From NCBI GenBank assembly GCA_021299735.1, contig JAJTEM010000001.1, positions 304,624 to 368,623 on the forward strand: a stretch of 64,000 nucleotides of DNA, read 5' to 3'. A program made the translations under genes and the position numbers. This stretch comes from Burkholderiales bacterium (lineage in GTDB: Bacteria > Pseudomonadota > Gammaproteobacteria > Burkholderiales > Burkholderiaceae_B). The notes under the pieces are model-generated. The model ran no database searches. It had not been told where the DNA came from and was given only the letters and a program-made list of their open reading frames with translations. Of this stretch, positions 42,482-50,594 are shown piece after piece (position 1 is the stretch's first letter; each line of letters opens with the position of its first letter).

Positions 42482-43110
42482 ATGCAGCCAGCGCACCCGC
42501 GAAGCTGAACAAAGGCAGAATGACCATCGTATTGGTGTTTCTCACTTGCGCATTGCCCATAGTGGCAGCGTTTTATTTGTACTTCTTCAATAAACCCGAC
42601 GGCACCAACAACTACGGCACCATTCTTGATCCGCAAGTGGATGTGAGCACTGAAGTGTTCAAGAACATCAATGGCGAAGATTTCACCATGAAGCAGGTGG
42701 CTGACAAGTGGGTGCTAATTCAAGTAATCAATAGCAATTGCGACGAAGTGTGCCAGAACACCCTGTACTTCCAGCGCCAAGCGCGCGCCTCCAAGGGCAA
42801 GGAACAGGGTCGTATTGAGCGCGTGGTGTTTGTAACCGATGACGGTCCTCTTGAAACCCTGTTGCTTCGTCAGTTTCCTGATGTGCATTTTGTTCGCGCC
42901 AGCGAGGATCAGCTGAAAAGCTGGTTACCACTGGAGCAAGGTATCGTGGGCAGCAAAGGCAGTGCCGACATTGGCACCGTGCGCGACCATGTGTTTGTGG
43001 CCGACCCCTTGGGCCACGTGATGATGCGTTTTCCACCCAACAACACCCTTCAATTCGACAAGTTTCGCAAAGACATCAGCCGCCTGTTGTGGGCTTCAAA
43101 CATTGGATAA
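42478..43110 (+). CDS. SCO/thioredoxin-like membrane protein with CxxxC motif
   Basis: A 210-residue protein with one N-terminal membrane helix (~16-38) and a periplasmic thioredoxin-like domain. The motif INSNCDEVCQN contains Cys88 and Cys92 (CxxxC), as in Sco copper chaperones, but without the usual proline after it. A second His-containing segment (RDHVFVADPLGH) may complete a metal site. It is encoded between SURF1 and heme A synthase. Likely a divergent Sco-like assembly factor; a purely structural role is possible. Confidence 0.7.
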   Translation: MNAASAPAKLNKGRMTIVLVFLTCALPIVAAFYLYFFNKPDGTNNYGTILDPQVDVSTEVFKNINGEDFTMKQVADKWVLIQVINSNCDEVCQNTLYFQRQARASKGKEQGRIERVVFVTDDGPLETLLLRQFPDVHFVRASEDQLKSWLPLEQGIVGSKGSADIGTVRDHVFVADPLGHVMMRFPPNNTLQFDKFRKDISRLLWASNIG

Positions 43111-43122
43111 AACGAGAGCAGC

Positions 43123-44130
43123 ATGAGTAGTTACAAGCGTTTGGTTGCATTCACCACAGTTCTTACCTTTCTGTTGATCATGTTGGGCGCTTTTGTGCGC
43201 TTGACCGATGCGGGCTTGGGCTGCCCCGATTGGCCGGGTTGTTACGGCAAATTAACGCCGACACATGCTGCTGAGCAAATCGCAGAGGCAGTCGAAATTC
43301 AGGGCGGAACACACGGCCCGGTCTCAATGCCCAAGGCGTGGAAAGAGATGGTGCACCGTTACGTGGCCACCTTTCTGGGCCTGCTGATTATCGGGATCAT
43401 GGTAATGGCCTGGAAAAAGCGGGCAGAGTTGAAGCAGTCCCCAGCATTGGCTACGTGGCTGTTTTTTGCAGTGTGTTTGCAAGGTGCTTTTGGTGCATGG
43501 ACTGTAACCATGCTGCTAAAGCCTGCCATTGTGACCGGCCACCTGATTGGCGGCATGACCATTCTGGGCATGCTTACCTGGCTGTGGCTGCGCCAAACCA
43601 ACAATGCCCGCACAGTGGCACCGCCCCGCGACATGGGTGGTTTGCGTTTGCTCGCACGGGTGGGATTTGTTGCGGTGGCAGCACAAATTATTCTGGGTGG
43701 CTGGGTTAGTACGAATTACGCGGCGGTGGTGTGTACCGACTTCCCAACTTGTCAGGGCAGTTTCTGGCCACACATGGAATTCAAGGATGCTTTCCACATT
43801 ATCAGGCACCTGGGTGAAACACCCGAAGGTGAAATACTGAATGTTGCCTCGCTAACGGCCATCCATTTTATTCACCGCATTGGTGCTTTGGTGGTTACCT
43901 GTATTTTGGGCTTTTTGGCATTTGCACTGTGGCGAAACCCGGGTACCAAGCCATTGGCGATTAAACTGGTGGCTGTGCTGGCTTTGCAAATAGCCATGGG
44001 CATTGGCAACGTGGTGTTTCAATTGCCTTTGTGGTTGGCCGTGGCGCACAATGGGGGCGCGGCGCTGTTGTTGGTCACCTTGATCTTGGTAAACTATCGG
44101 GTTGCCGGCAATCGCCATCGAATTTCATAA
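43123..44130 (+). CDS. ctaA: heme A synthase (COX15/CtaA)
   Basis: A 335-residue eight-helix membrane protein. N-terminal [24 protein letters not shown] is diagnostic, with His-containing helices [20 protein letters not shown] and [11 protein letters not shown] providing heme ligands. It oxidises heme O to heme A. Confidence 0.95.
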   Translation: MSSYKRLVAFTTVLTFLLIMLGAFVRLTDAGLGCPDWPGCYGKLTPTHAAEQIAEAVEIQGGTHGPVSMPKAWKEMVHRYVATFLGLLIIGIMVMAWKKRAELKQSPALATWLFFAVCLQGAFGAWTVTMLLKPAIVTGHLIGGMTILGMLTWLWLRQTNNARTVAPPRDMGGLRLLARVGFVAVAAQIILGGWVSTNYAAVVCTDFPTCQGSFWPHMEFKDAFHIIRHLGETPEGEILNVASLTAIHFIHRIGALVVTCILGFLAFALWRNPGTKPLAIKLVAVLALQIAMGIGNVVFQLPLWLAVAHNGGAALLLVTLILVNYRVAGNRHRIS

Positions 44131-44138
44131 GGCCCAAC

Positions 44139-45041
44139 ATGCCATCCGTTGAAAAAGCTAAAGCCGTGGGCAGTTTGTCTCACGTCGCCAAACAGTACTG
44201 GACCCTGACCAAGCCACGTGTCGTGGCCCTCATTGTGTTCTGTGCGGTTATTGGCATGTTTTTGGCCACACCCAGCTTGCCCAATGTGCAGGTACTTGTT
44301 GCCGGCACTTTGGGTATTTGGCTGGTGGCGGGCGCAGCAGCGGCATTCAATTGTTTGGTTGAGCAGCAAATTGACGCAAAAATGGCGCGCACCCGTGCTC
44401 GCCCTTTGCCTCGCGGTGAACTGAATTCCGTACAAACGCTGGTGTTCTCCAGTATGGTGGGCGGCCTGGGTGTTTGGATTTTGTATGTGTTCGTTAACCC
44501 GCTAACCATGTGGCTTACCCTGGCTACTTTCGTTGGCTACGCTATTATTTACACCTTGCTTTTAAAGCCCAACACGCCACAAAACATTGTGATTGGTGGT
44601 GCCTCGGGTGCAATGCCGCCCGTACTGGGTTGGGCTGCAGTTACCAACAGCGTATCTGCTGAAGCCTTGGTGCTGTTCCTGATTATTTTTGTGTGGACTC
44701 CACCGCATTTTTGGGCACTGGCCCTGTACCGCACACAAGAATACGCGCGCGCTGGCCTGCCCATGTTGCCGGTGACTCACGGTGCTGCTTTCACACAGTT
44801 TCATGTGTTTTTGTACACCATCATGCTGGCAGCCACCACGCTGATTCCCTTCGCCATGAAAATGAGTGGACTTATTTACCTGGTGAGCGCAGTGGTGCTG
44901 AATGCAATCTTCATTGGCTATGGCTACAAAATCTGGAAAAGCTACAGTGATGCCTTGGCCAAAAAAGCATTTACTTATTCCATTGCCTACCTGGCATTTT
45001 TGTTCGCGGCCTTGTTGGTCGATCACTATGTAACGGTGTAA
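44139..45041 (+). CDS. ctaB: protoheme IX farnesyltransferase (heme O synthase)
   Basis: About 300 residues, a UbiA-family prenyltransferase. Motifs: [39 protein letters not shown] (Asp-rich prenyl-diphosphate site) and [15 protein letters not shown]. It farnesylates heme B. The ATG at 44139 starts the family N terminus; an in-frame extension runs antisense-free through the end of ctaA but is not conserved. Confidence 0.95.
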   Translation: MPSVEKAKAVGSLSHVAKQYWTLTKPRVVALIVFCAVIGMFLATPSLPNVQVLVAGTLGIWLVAGAAAAFNCLVEQQIDAKMARTRARPLPRGELNSVQTLVFSSMVGGLGVWILYVFVNPLTMWLTLATFVGYAIIYTLLLKPNTPQNIVIGGASGAMPPVLGWAAVTNSVSAEALVLFLIIFVWTPPHFWALALYRTQEYARAGLPMLPVTHGAAFTQFHVFLYTIMLAATTLIPFAMKMSGLIYLVSAVVLNAIFIGYGYKIWKSYSDALAKKAFTYSIAYLAFLFAALLVDHYVTV

Positions 45042-45046
45042 GCAGT

Positions 45047-45682
45047 ATGCGCAGTGTATTCATGCGGCTTGGTGATTTAAATCAGTTGCTTATAACTCAG
45101 ATAAAAACATGCCTCGCCTTGAGCGCAGTTGGACTATTGGCCGCTTGCAGCACCGGCCCGGCCAGTTTTATCAATACCGACATCACAGGGTCGGCGCTGG
45201 TGGCCAATTTTAAGTTGAAAGACTTGTCTGGCACCGAGCGCACCATGGAAAGCTACAAAGGCAAGGTAGTGGCCATGTTTTTTGGCTACACACATTGCCC
45301 TGATGTTTGCCCCATCACGATGCAGCAATGGAATGAAGTAAAAGCCAAGTTAGGCGACAAGGGTGATAACTTGCAGGTGCTGTTTGTGTCTGTCGACCCC
45401 GAGCGTGACACACCTGAGTTGTTGAAAAAGTACGTGCCTCAGTTCAACCCAAGCTTTGATGCACTAACTGCCTCGTCTTCAGAGGAATTAAAGCCACTGT
45501 TGGCCGGGCTGCGGGTGTATGCCGGAAAGGTAGAGGGCAGCAGCCCAGGCAGCTACCTGATGGACCACACATCGGCCAGTTATGTGTTTGATCAGCAAGG
45601 GCGTGCCCGCCTGCTGATTCGTCACAATGCAGATTCAGCGCCCGTGGTCAGTGACGTTGAACAAATTCTTGATGGCAAGTAA
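45047..45682 (+). CDS. SCO1/SenC-family copper chaperone lipoprotein
   Basis: A 211-residue protein with a signal ending in a lipobox-like LLAACS, then a thioredoxin fold with the CPDVCP copper motif and the third ligand His in YLMDHTSASYVFD. It metallates CuA of subunit II. The start at 45047 may instead be the ATG at 45062. End of the oxidase block. Confidence 0.93.
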   Translation: MRSVFMRLGDLNQLLITQIKTCLALSAVGLLAACSTGPASFINTDITGSALVANFKLKDLSGTERTMESYKGKVVAMFFGYTHCPDVCPITMQQWNEVKAKLGDKGDNLQVLFVSVDPERDTPELLKKYVPQFNPSFDALTASSSEELKPLLAGLRVYAGKVEGSSPGSYLMDHTSASYVFDQQGRARLLIRHNADSAPVVSDVEQILDGK

Positions 45683-45709
45683 TCGTTAACTCGCCGTTAT
45701 TTCTTGTGC

Positions 45710-46348
45710 TTATTCTTTGCAGGCAGTGATCACGCTGCAGCTGAGCTGCGGGTTGTTCATCAGCATCATTTCAATGAAAGCGTCTCGTGGCGTCACATGC
45801 GTGCCGTCTTCTACTGTGCTGTGTTTGGTGTGCACTCCGGCACGGTCAATCTGGAATATCACTTGCCATTCCATCAGCAAGGGGTAGCCTTGTAACTTTT
45901 GGTTGACCAGTACAATCACCGGCCTTTGCTGGTCCAGTTCGTGTGCAACCAGTTGCATTGTTTTTTCAGGGGTGTTGCCAGCGTACCAATTGGCGATCAG
46001 GCTGGCTTTGCGCAGGCTGTTCAGTATCAATGCGGGCGATGAACCCAAGCTGCCATGAGGAATGTCTGGTGTGGAACTCCAGCGAATTATTTCTGCAATG
46101 TAGGGGTTGTTGACCGGGCGACCGTTCTGGTGCTTGGGTAGGTGACTCCAGCCAATTTCATGATGATGAAGAAGGGTGCCCAATGCCGCAGCACCACTTG
46201 CGTTGTCGCCAAACGCTTGGGTATTGAAGCCCCAAATTTTATGTAGACGGTTGGGTTTGATCGCGCCCACGCTCTCGGTTTGTTCGAGTAGGTCGGGAAT
46301 GGCCTTCGCTTCGCTAAAATCAATCTCGAAGGTCTTGCTCTCATTCAT
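45710..46348 (-). CDS. C39/papain-like fold pseudo-peptidase (unknown function)
   Basis: A 212-residue soluble protein, no signal or helix. I do not recognise the exact family, but the layout follows C39-like peptidases: a helix-start motif FGDNASGAAALGTLL (~47-60) matching the NDCGPAAL motif, and a later GYPLLMEWQVIFQID strand (~154-168) matching the HWVVV...D region. At the catalytic places there is Ser51 instead of Cys and Glu160 instead of His, so it should be inactive. It lies downstream of, and on the same strand as, the FecR/retention-like gene at 46464. A ligand- or substrate-binding role is an inference. Confidence 0.55.
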   Translation of the reverse strand: MNESKTFEIDFSEAKAIPDLLEQTESVGAIKPNRLHKIWGFNTQAFGDNASGAAALGTLLHHHEIGWSHLPKHQNGRPVNNPYIAEIIRWSSTPDIPHGSLGSSPALILNSLRKASLIANWYAGNTPEKTMQLVAHELDQQRPVIVLVNQKLQGYPLLMEWQVIFQIDRAGVHTKHSTVEDGTHVTPRDAFIEMMLMNNPQLSCSVITACKE

Positions 46349-46463
46349 TCGGGTAAGTCCTCTAACTGCAGTTGCTCAATAGGCATCTTATTCAGTCAAT
46401 GAGTCTTATCCTTGCTTTGCATAGTTCCATGCATATTTCACATTCCGTTGTGCAGAACCGGAA

Positions 46464-47180
46464 TTAGTTGGCCGTAGGTATTTGTGCAGAATGAATTGAG
46501 GTGGGTGTAAGTTGGGTGTTGTTTGCCTGTAGTGACCCAACAGGCGAGGGGGTATCAAGATTGAGCAACAAGCTTTCAAGGCTGCTCGAGAGTGGGTCAA
46601 GAACAATGTCAAGTGGCCCAGTGCTGTTTTCTGGTGTGGGTTCAGGGTTGGGATCGTCTGGATTGGGCTGAGGCTCGGCGGTGTCTGGGTTCGTCTCAGG
46701 GCCATTACCATTGTCCGTGCCCAATTCATTCGTGGCTATTGAGTTGCCTTGGTCAGTGTTGTCTTCGTTGTCGCTGTATATCGCTGCTGTTGCACCCAAA
46801 AATACCAGGCTTTCCAACACAGGGTAGCCAGTTTGGTCTGGGTTGTTGGTGGTACCAACGGTTTTCCCGGTGGCTTGTTGACTGTCGAAATAAACGCCTT
46901 CGCCAAGCAGGTTAGTCGCAATCCACTGCGGGGGCTGGTCTGTTTCAACCACTTCCAGGTTAAAGGTGGCAGCGGCAGCATTTTCTATCACCAGTGCATC
47001 TTTCACGCCGGTGAATTCAATCACTGCCTTGCCAGCCGCATCGCTAAGCACGCGGTCACCTGGCAACAAAACCATACCAACTTGCGCGGGCAGGAAAAAA
47101 CCATCCCGTATCAACTGCACATTGCCATTGATCCTGGAAATTTTTGCCTGTTGTTCAATCGACATGCTGGCTGCGTTCAT
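46464..47180 (-). CDS. FecR / retention-module-like protein with acidic Pro-rich tail
   Basis: A 238-residue protein. The N-terminal part (~12-60) has the beta-strand pattern IxGNVQLIRDG...VLLPGDRVLSDAAGKAVIEF, like FecR domains and the N-terminal retention module of large RTX adhesins. The middle (~85-130) is mixed; residues ~140-200 are strongly acidic and rich in Pro, Asn, Gly (NPDDPNPEPTPEN). No signal peptide or long repeats. It may be a truncated or stand-alone adhesin-type module. Start could also be the ATG at 47165; the Shine-Dalgarno is weak. Confidence 0.6.
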   Translation of the reverse strand: MNAASMSIEQQAKISRINGNVQLIRDGFFLPAQVGMVLLPGDRVLSDAAGKAVIEFTGVKDALVIENAAAATFNLEVVETDQPPQWIATNLLGEGVYFDSQQATGKTVGTTNNPDQTGYPVLESLVFLGATAAIYSDNEDNTDQGNSIATNELGTDNGNGPETNPDTAEPQPNPDDPNPEPTPENSTGPLDIVLDPLSSSLESLLLNLDTPSPVGSLQANNTQLTPTSIHSAQIPTAN

Positions 47181-47205
47181 CGGCGTTCGGTGTCAATAAT
47201 CTGAA

Positions 47206-47889
47206 TTAAGCGTAGTTATAGGGGCCACCCACTTCAAGCGCTTTTATGAAGCTGGGCATGGCGTGAATGCGTTTAACGTAAGCTGCAATTTTTGGCATGC
47301 TGTTCACGCTGTCTGCCCGGCTCATGGCTGCTTCCAGCGGAAAGCTCATCATGAAGTCTGCGCCGGTCATCTCGCTGCCGCAAAACCACTCATTCTTGGC
47401 CAGCACGCTTTCAATGTAAGCAAACTGCTTTTCAAGGTTGGGGTTGATGAAGCTGCTTTTGACCTGCTTCGAAATGCCACGTGCAATGGGCAACACAATC
47501 GGCTTGAGCAGGGCTGGCACAGGTGCGTTTTCAATTTTGTTGAACACCAGTGTCATCACCAGCGGTGGCATGGCTGTACCCTCGGCAAAGTGCATCCAGT
47601 AGGTGTAATCGCGGTGGTCCTGTGTGCCTGCTGTCGGGCGGAACTTGCCACCTGCCTTGTCGATCAGGTATTCCACAATCGCGCCACTTTCGGCCACGGT
47701 AATGTCGCCATCAGTAATTACTGGCGATTTGCCCAAGGGGTGAATTTTCAGTAACTCGGGTGGGGCCAGGTAAGTTTTTGCATCGCGTGCGTAGCGCTTT
47801 ACTTTGTAGGGCAGGCCTAGTTCTTCAAGCAGCCAGATAATGCGTTGCGAGCGCGAGTGTTCCAGGTGGTGTACTTCAATCATGGTCAT
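47206..47889 (-). CDS. glutathione S-transferase
   Basis: A 227-residue cytosolic GST. N-terminal thioredoxin-like domain with HHLEHSRSQRIIWLLEEL (catalytic Ser/Tyr region), the cis-Pro KSPVI and the ESGAIVEYL glutathione-binding motif; C-terminal all-helical domain. Start codons at 47889 and 47883 both directly follow the rpoH terminator's T run and lack a Shine-Dalgarno. Confidence 0.88.
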   Translation of the reverse strand: MTMIEVHHLEHSRSQRIIWLLEELGLPYKVKRYARDAKTYLAPPELLKIHPLGKSPVITDGDITVAESGAIVEYLIDKAGGKFRPTAGTQDHRDYTYWMHFAEGTAMPPLVMTLVFNKIENAPVPALLKPIVLPIARGISKQVKSSFINPNLEKQFAYIESVLAKNEWFCGSEMTGADFMMSFPLEAAMSRADSVNSMPKIAAYVKRIHAMPSFIKALEVGGPYNYA

Positions 47890-47915
47890 AAAAAAGGGCT
47901 TGTTGCCAAGCCCTT
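47890..47915 (-). terminator. rho-independent terminator of rpoH
   Basis: On the minus strand, AAGGGCTTG and CAAGCCCTT form a perfect 9-bp stem with a GCAA loop, followed by T residues that run straight into the GST start codon. Confidence 0.85.
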
Positions 47916-47955
47916 AGTGTAGGTTAGTTTTCACCCGAAATGATTAAGGTTTGAT

Positions 47956-48882
47956 TTAAACCTCGCCATGCTCGTATTTCAGCAGGGCCGTTTTCATTTT
48001 CTTCATCGCCTGGGTTTCAATTTGTCGCACCCGTTCGGCAGATACACCCAGTTCGGCGGCCAGATCGTGCAGGGTTTTGGCGTTCTCGCCAGCCAGCCAG
48101 CGGCTGGCAATAATACGCTGGCTGCGCTCGTCCAGGCTGGCCAAAGCCTGGTCAAGGCCTTCGCTGTGCAGGCGTTCCATGTTGGCGCCTTCAATCACTT
48201 CTGTGGGCTCGGCACCTTCAGCGGCAAGGTAGCGCACGGGGTTGTAGCTGCTTTCTTCGCCTTCTACTTCCACAACAGGGTCCAGGCTGAACTCATGGCC
48301 CGCCATGCGGCGCTCCATGTCGTACACGTCTTCTGGGCGTACATTCAGCTCGGTGGCCACTTCGCTGATTTGGTCTGGCGACAGGGTTTGACCATGCTTT
48401 TTGAAGCTGTTCAGGTTAAAAAACAGCTTGCGGTGCGCCTTGGTGGTGACCATTTTCACCATGCGCCAGTTGCGAATAATGTATTCGTGAATTTCAGCCT
48501 TGATCCAGTGCAGTGCAAAGCTGACCAGGCGCACACCGCGCGTGGGGTCGAATCGCTTCACTGCTTTCATCAGGCCAATATTGCCTTCCTGAATAAGATC
48601 GGCGTGGGGCAGGCCGTAGCCCAAGTACTGGCGTGCTACGGCAACTACCAGGCGCAGGTGGCTAAGCACCAGGCGGCGGGCGGCTTCCAGGTCGTTGTCG
48701 CGCTGCAGGCGTTCGCCCAGCTCTTGCTCTTCTTCAGGCGCAAGCATGGGAATTTGATGGGTGGCTGAAATATAGGCATCAAGATTGCCAAGCGGGCCGC
48801 GGGCAACCAGCGCCCATGGGTCGCGCACAGCAAGGCTGTTGCCGGTGGCGCGGGTGTTAGCAAGGGTTAATGCAGTGGTCAT
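47956..48882 (-). CDS. rpoH: RNA polymerase heat-shock sigma factor (sigma-32)
   Basis: A 308-residue sigma factor. Regions 2 (RQYLGYGLPHADLIQEGNIGLMKAVKRFDP), the RpoH box HRKLFFNLNSFKK, region 3 and region 4.2 (LGVSAERVRQIETQAMKKMK) are clear. It directs transcription of chaperone and protease genes in heat shock. ATG at 48882 is chosen over the frame extending to 49041 because the extension is not family-like and would run through the CIRCE operator; GGAG lies about 12 bases upstream. Confidence 0.96.
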   Translation of the reverse strand: MTTALTLANTRATGNSLAVRDPWALVARGPLGNLDAYISATHQIPMLAPEEEQELGERLQRDNDLEAARRLVLSHLRLVVAVARQYLGYGLPHADLIQEGNIGLMKAVKRFDPTRGVRLVSFALHWIKAEIHEYIIRNWRMVKMVTTKAHRKLFFNLNSFKKHGQTLSPDQISEVATELNVRPEDVYDMERRMAGHEFSLDPVVEVEGEESSYNPVRYLAAEGAEPTEVIEGANMERLHSEGLDQALASLDERSQRIIASRWLAGENAKTLHDLAAELGVSAERVRQIETQAMKKMKTALLKYEHGEV

Positions 48883-48926
48883 GATTGCGGTTTTCTCCGA
48901 ATGAATGAACCAATTTCCAATTAATT

Positions 48927-48953
48927 TTAGCACTCTTCGTATAGGAGTGCTAA
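48927..48953. promoter_or_regulatory. CIRCE operator (HrcA-binding site) upstream of rpoH
   Basis: A perfect consensus TTAGCACTC-N9-GAGTGCTAA (arms 48927-48935 and 48945-48953), 45 bases upstream of the rpoH start. CIRCE is the operator for the heat-shock repressor HrcA. A TATACG sequence on the minus strand inside the spacer may be the rpoH -10 box. The site is also in the divergent gap with the response-regulator gene at 49169. Confidence 0.93.
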
Positions 48954-49168
48954 CACCCCCAAAAGTTCCGGAAATTACACCGGTTTTAACCCCTCTGCGT
49001 GAAGAAAGCTTTAAACAAAAACATGGTGGCAAAGTGGTCAACCCCGATTCGATTCTTGACCATGTTCTTTACATTCCGAAACATTTCCATTAATAATCGC
49101 ACTAACAATCCACATAAAAAATCAATCAAAAACCGCCATGTTACAACCGTATTTTTGGGGGCAAGGGT

Positions 49169-49843
49169 TTGAAAAATTTATTGATACTCGAAGACCATCC
49201 GACTTCGGCAATGGTTGTAGAGGAAATTATTGCCACTGTAATTCCAGGCCTAAATACCCGTGTAGTCGATTCTGTTGATCAGCTCGAAAAAATAGAGCCC
49301 TCCCATGTGGACTTGGTTGTCTCGGACTTGGTTTTGCCCAATAGCCAGCCAGCCGAGGTGATTGAGCTGGTGTCAAAGCGGTTTGCAAGTTCGCTACGCA
49401 TTTTTTTCACCGCTTTGGATGACATGAAAATTGAGCAGCAGGTGGCCAATTCGGGTGGATTGCTGCTGTCAAAAAGTCAGCATTACAGGGAATTGATGGT
49501 AAAAATTCAATCTTTCCTGAAACGCGATGCGGTTAACCTGGATTCGTTCGCTCAGCGTAACGAGTTTCAAAGCCTGATTCAGATGCCAGGCATGCCAAAG
49601 CCTTTGACCATTAAACAGGCACAAATCATGGAGCAGGTGTCCCTTGGTAGAACAGGCAAGGAAATTGCAAAGATGTTGGGCATGAGCCCTGACACGGTGA
49701 ATGCGCACATCAAAGAAGCTTTTGGCCGACTTGGTGTTCAAAATCGAGGCGAGGCCGTGAGCAATTATTCAGTTGCAAGAAAGTTGGCAGCCCGACTGCA
49801 CGGGGAGGAGGCGCTGGCGCACTTGCAGCCTAATGTGGACTAG
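49169..49843 (+). CDS. orphan LuxR-family response regulator
   Basis: A 224-residue response regulator: receiver with acidic pocket E8-D9, phospho-acceptor Asp in VVSDLVLP, Thr in FFTALDD and Lys in LLLSKSQ; C-terminal LuxR helix-turn-helix LTIKQAQIMEQVSLGRTGKEIAKMLGM followed by SPDTVNAHIKEAFGRL. It starts with TTG preceded by GGGGGCAAGGG. No kinase gene is adjacent. It is divergent from rpoH across 286 bases. Confidence 0.85.
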   Translation: MKNLLILEDHPTSAMVVEEIIATVIPGLNTRVVDSVDQLEKIEPSHVDLVVSDLVLPNSQPAEVIELVSKRFASSLRIFFTALDDMKIEQQVANSGGLLLSKSQHYRELMVKIQSFLKRDAVNLDSFAQRNEFQSLIQMPGMPKPLTIKQAQIMEQVSLGRTGKEIAKMLGMSPDTVNAHIKEAFGRLGVQNRGEAVSNYSVARKLAARLHGEEALAHLQPNVD

Positions 49844-49918
49844 CTTTTTTGCATCAATTTCAAAAGTAATTTTCTGATGGAAATAATCCGTCAGGAATGC
49901 CTTTAATTGAAATATTTT

Positions 49919-50407
49919 CTACGCCTGCCTTATTTGTTTGGCGGTATTTAAAGTCAAAGCCATGCCTTCTTCCAACAATACTTTGGCCATCGCTTCGTCA
50001 CCAAATCCATAAGGTGCTTCGGGGGCGCTGTCGTACAGCAGGCCAAGGTAAAGGTAGGCAGCGCCATCTCTGGGGGCCATGGTTATGGCGTGCTCCAGTG
50101 AGGTTTTGGCCAGTTTCTGGAAATGAATACCTGCAAGACCACCCAGGCATTTCGCGTAGCCTGCCAATACAATTCCGTTCCACAACAACACTTTTGGATC
50201 ATTCGGAAAATTGTTCCTCAATTCCTGAACGTTTTCAGACAGTTTGCAAAGCAACACTTCACGGTCTTGACGGAAATCACATCTCAACGCTTCAGCCCAC
50301 AGCGCCTGAACTGAGTCTATGGCTTCTCTAGGTGCGGAAGCTCTGGCACTGATTGAGGGTTTTGATGTGTGGGTATTCGCTTCGATCACATTGAATTTGC
50401 GTCTCAT
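49919..50407 (-). CDS. TPR-like helical hypothetical protein
   Basis: A 162-residue protein. Its latter part (~70-150) is a helical repeat resembling TatT/TPR-type proteins: NDPKVLLWNGIVLAGYAKCLGG, then TSLEHAITMAPRDGAAYLYLGLLYD and PYGFGDEAMAKVLLEEGMAL. AGGAGT lies 6 bases upstream of the ATG. No signal peptide. Function unknown. Confidence 0.65.
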   Translation of the reverse strand: MRRKFNVIEANTHTSKPSISARASAPREAIDSVQALWAEALRCDFRQDREVLLCKLSENVQELRNNFPNDPKVLLWNGIVLAGYAKCLGGLAGIHFQKLAKTSLEHAITMAPRDGAAYLYLGLLYDSAPEAPYGFGDEAMAKVLLEEGMALTLNTAKQIRQA

Positions 50408-50562
50408 ACGTGACTCCTAAACAGCGTTGTAAATGTTCAAATGTGTTGCCCTTGGGCTGGCATTTCATCCATTAACGTGGCTTTTTAGTTTAGGAGGACA
50501 ACTCATCGAAAATGCAAGCAAGATTTTGTCAATGATCGTTGTAGAGCCCGCACTAGATTCTT

Positions 50563-50594
50563 AAAAAAGGCCTTCAGTTGAAGGCCTTTTTTTA
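50563..50594. terminator. bidirectional intrinsic terminator
   Basis: GGCCTTCA/TGAAGGCC-type stem (AAGGCCTTCAGTTGAAGGCCTT) flanked by A and T runs; ends the beta-propeller gene on the minus strand, one base past its stop. Confidence 0.85.

Noticed and set aside
48883..49041. N-terminal extension of rpoH
   Set aside because: It would translate across the CIRCE operator and has no similarity to sigma-32 N termini.
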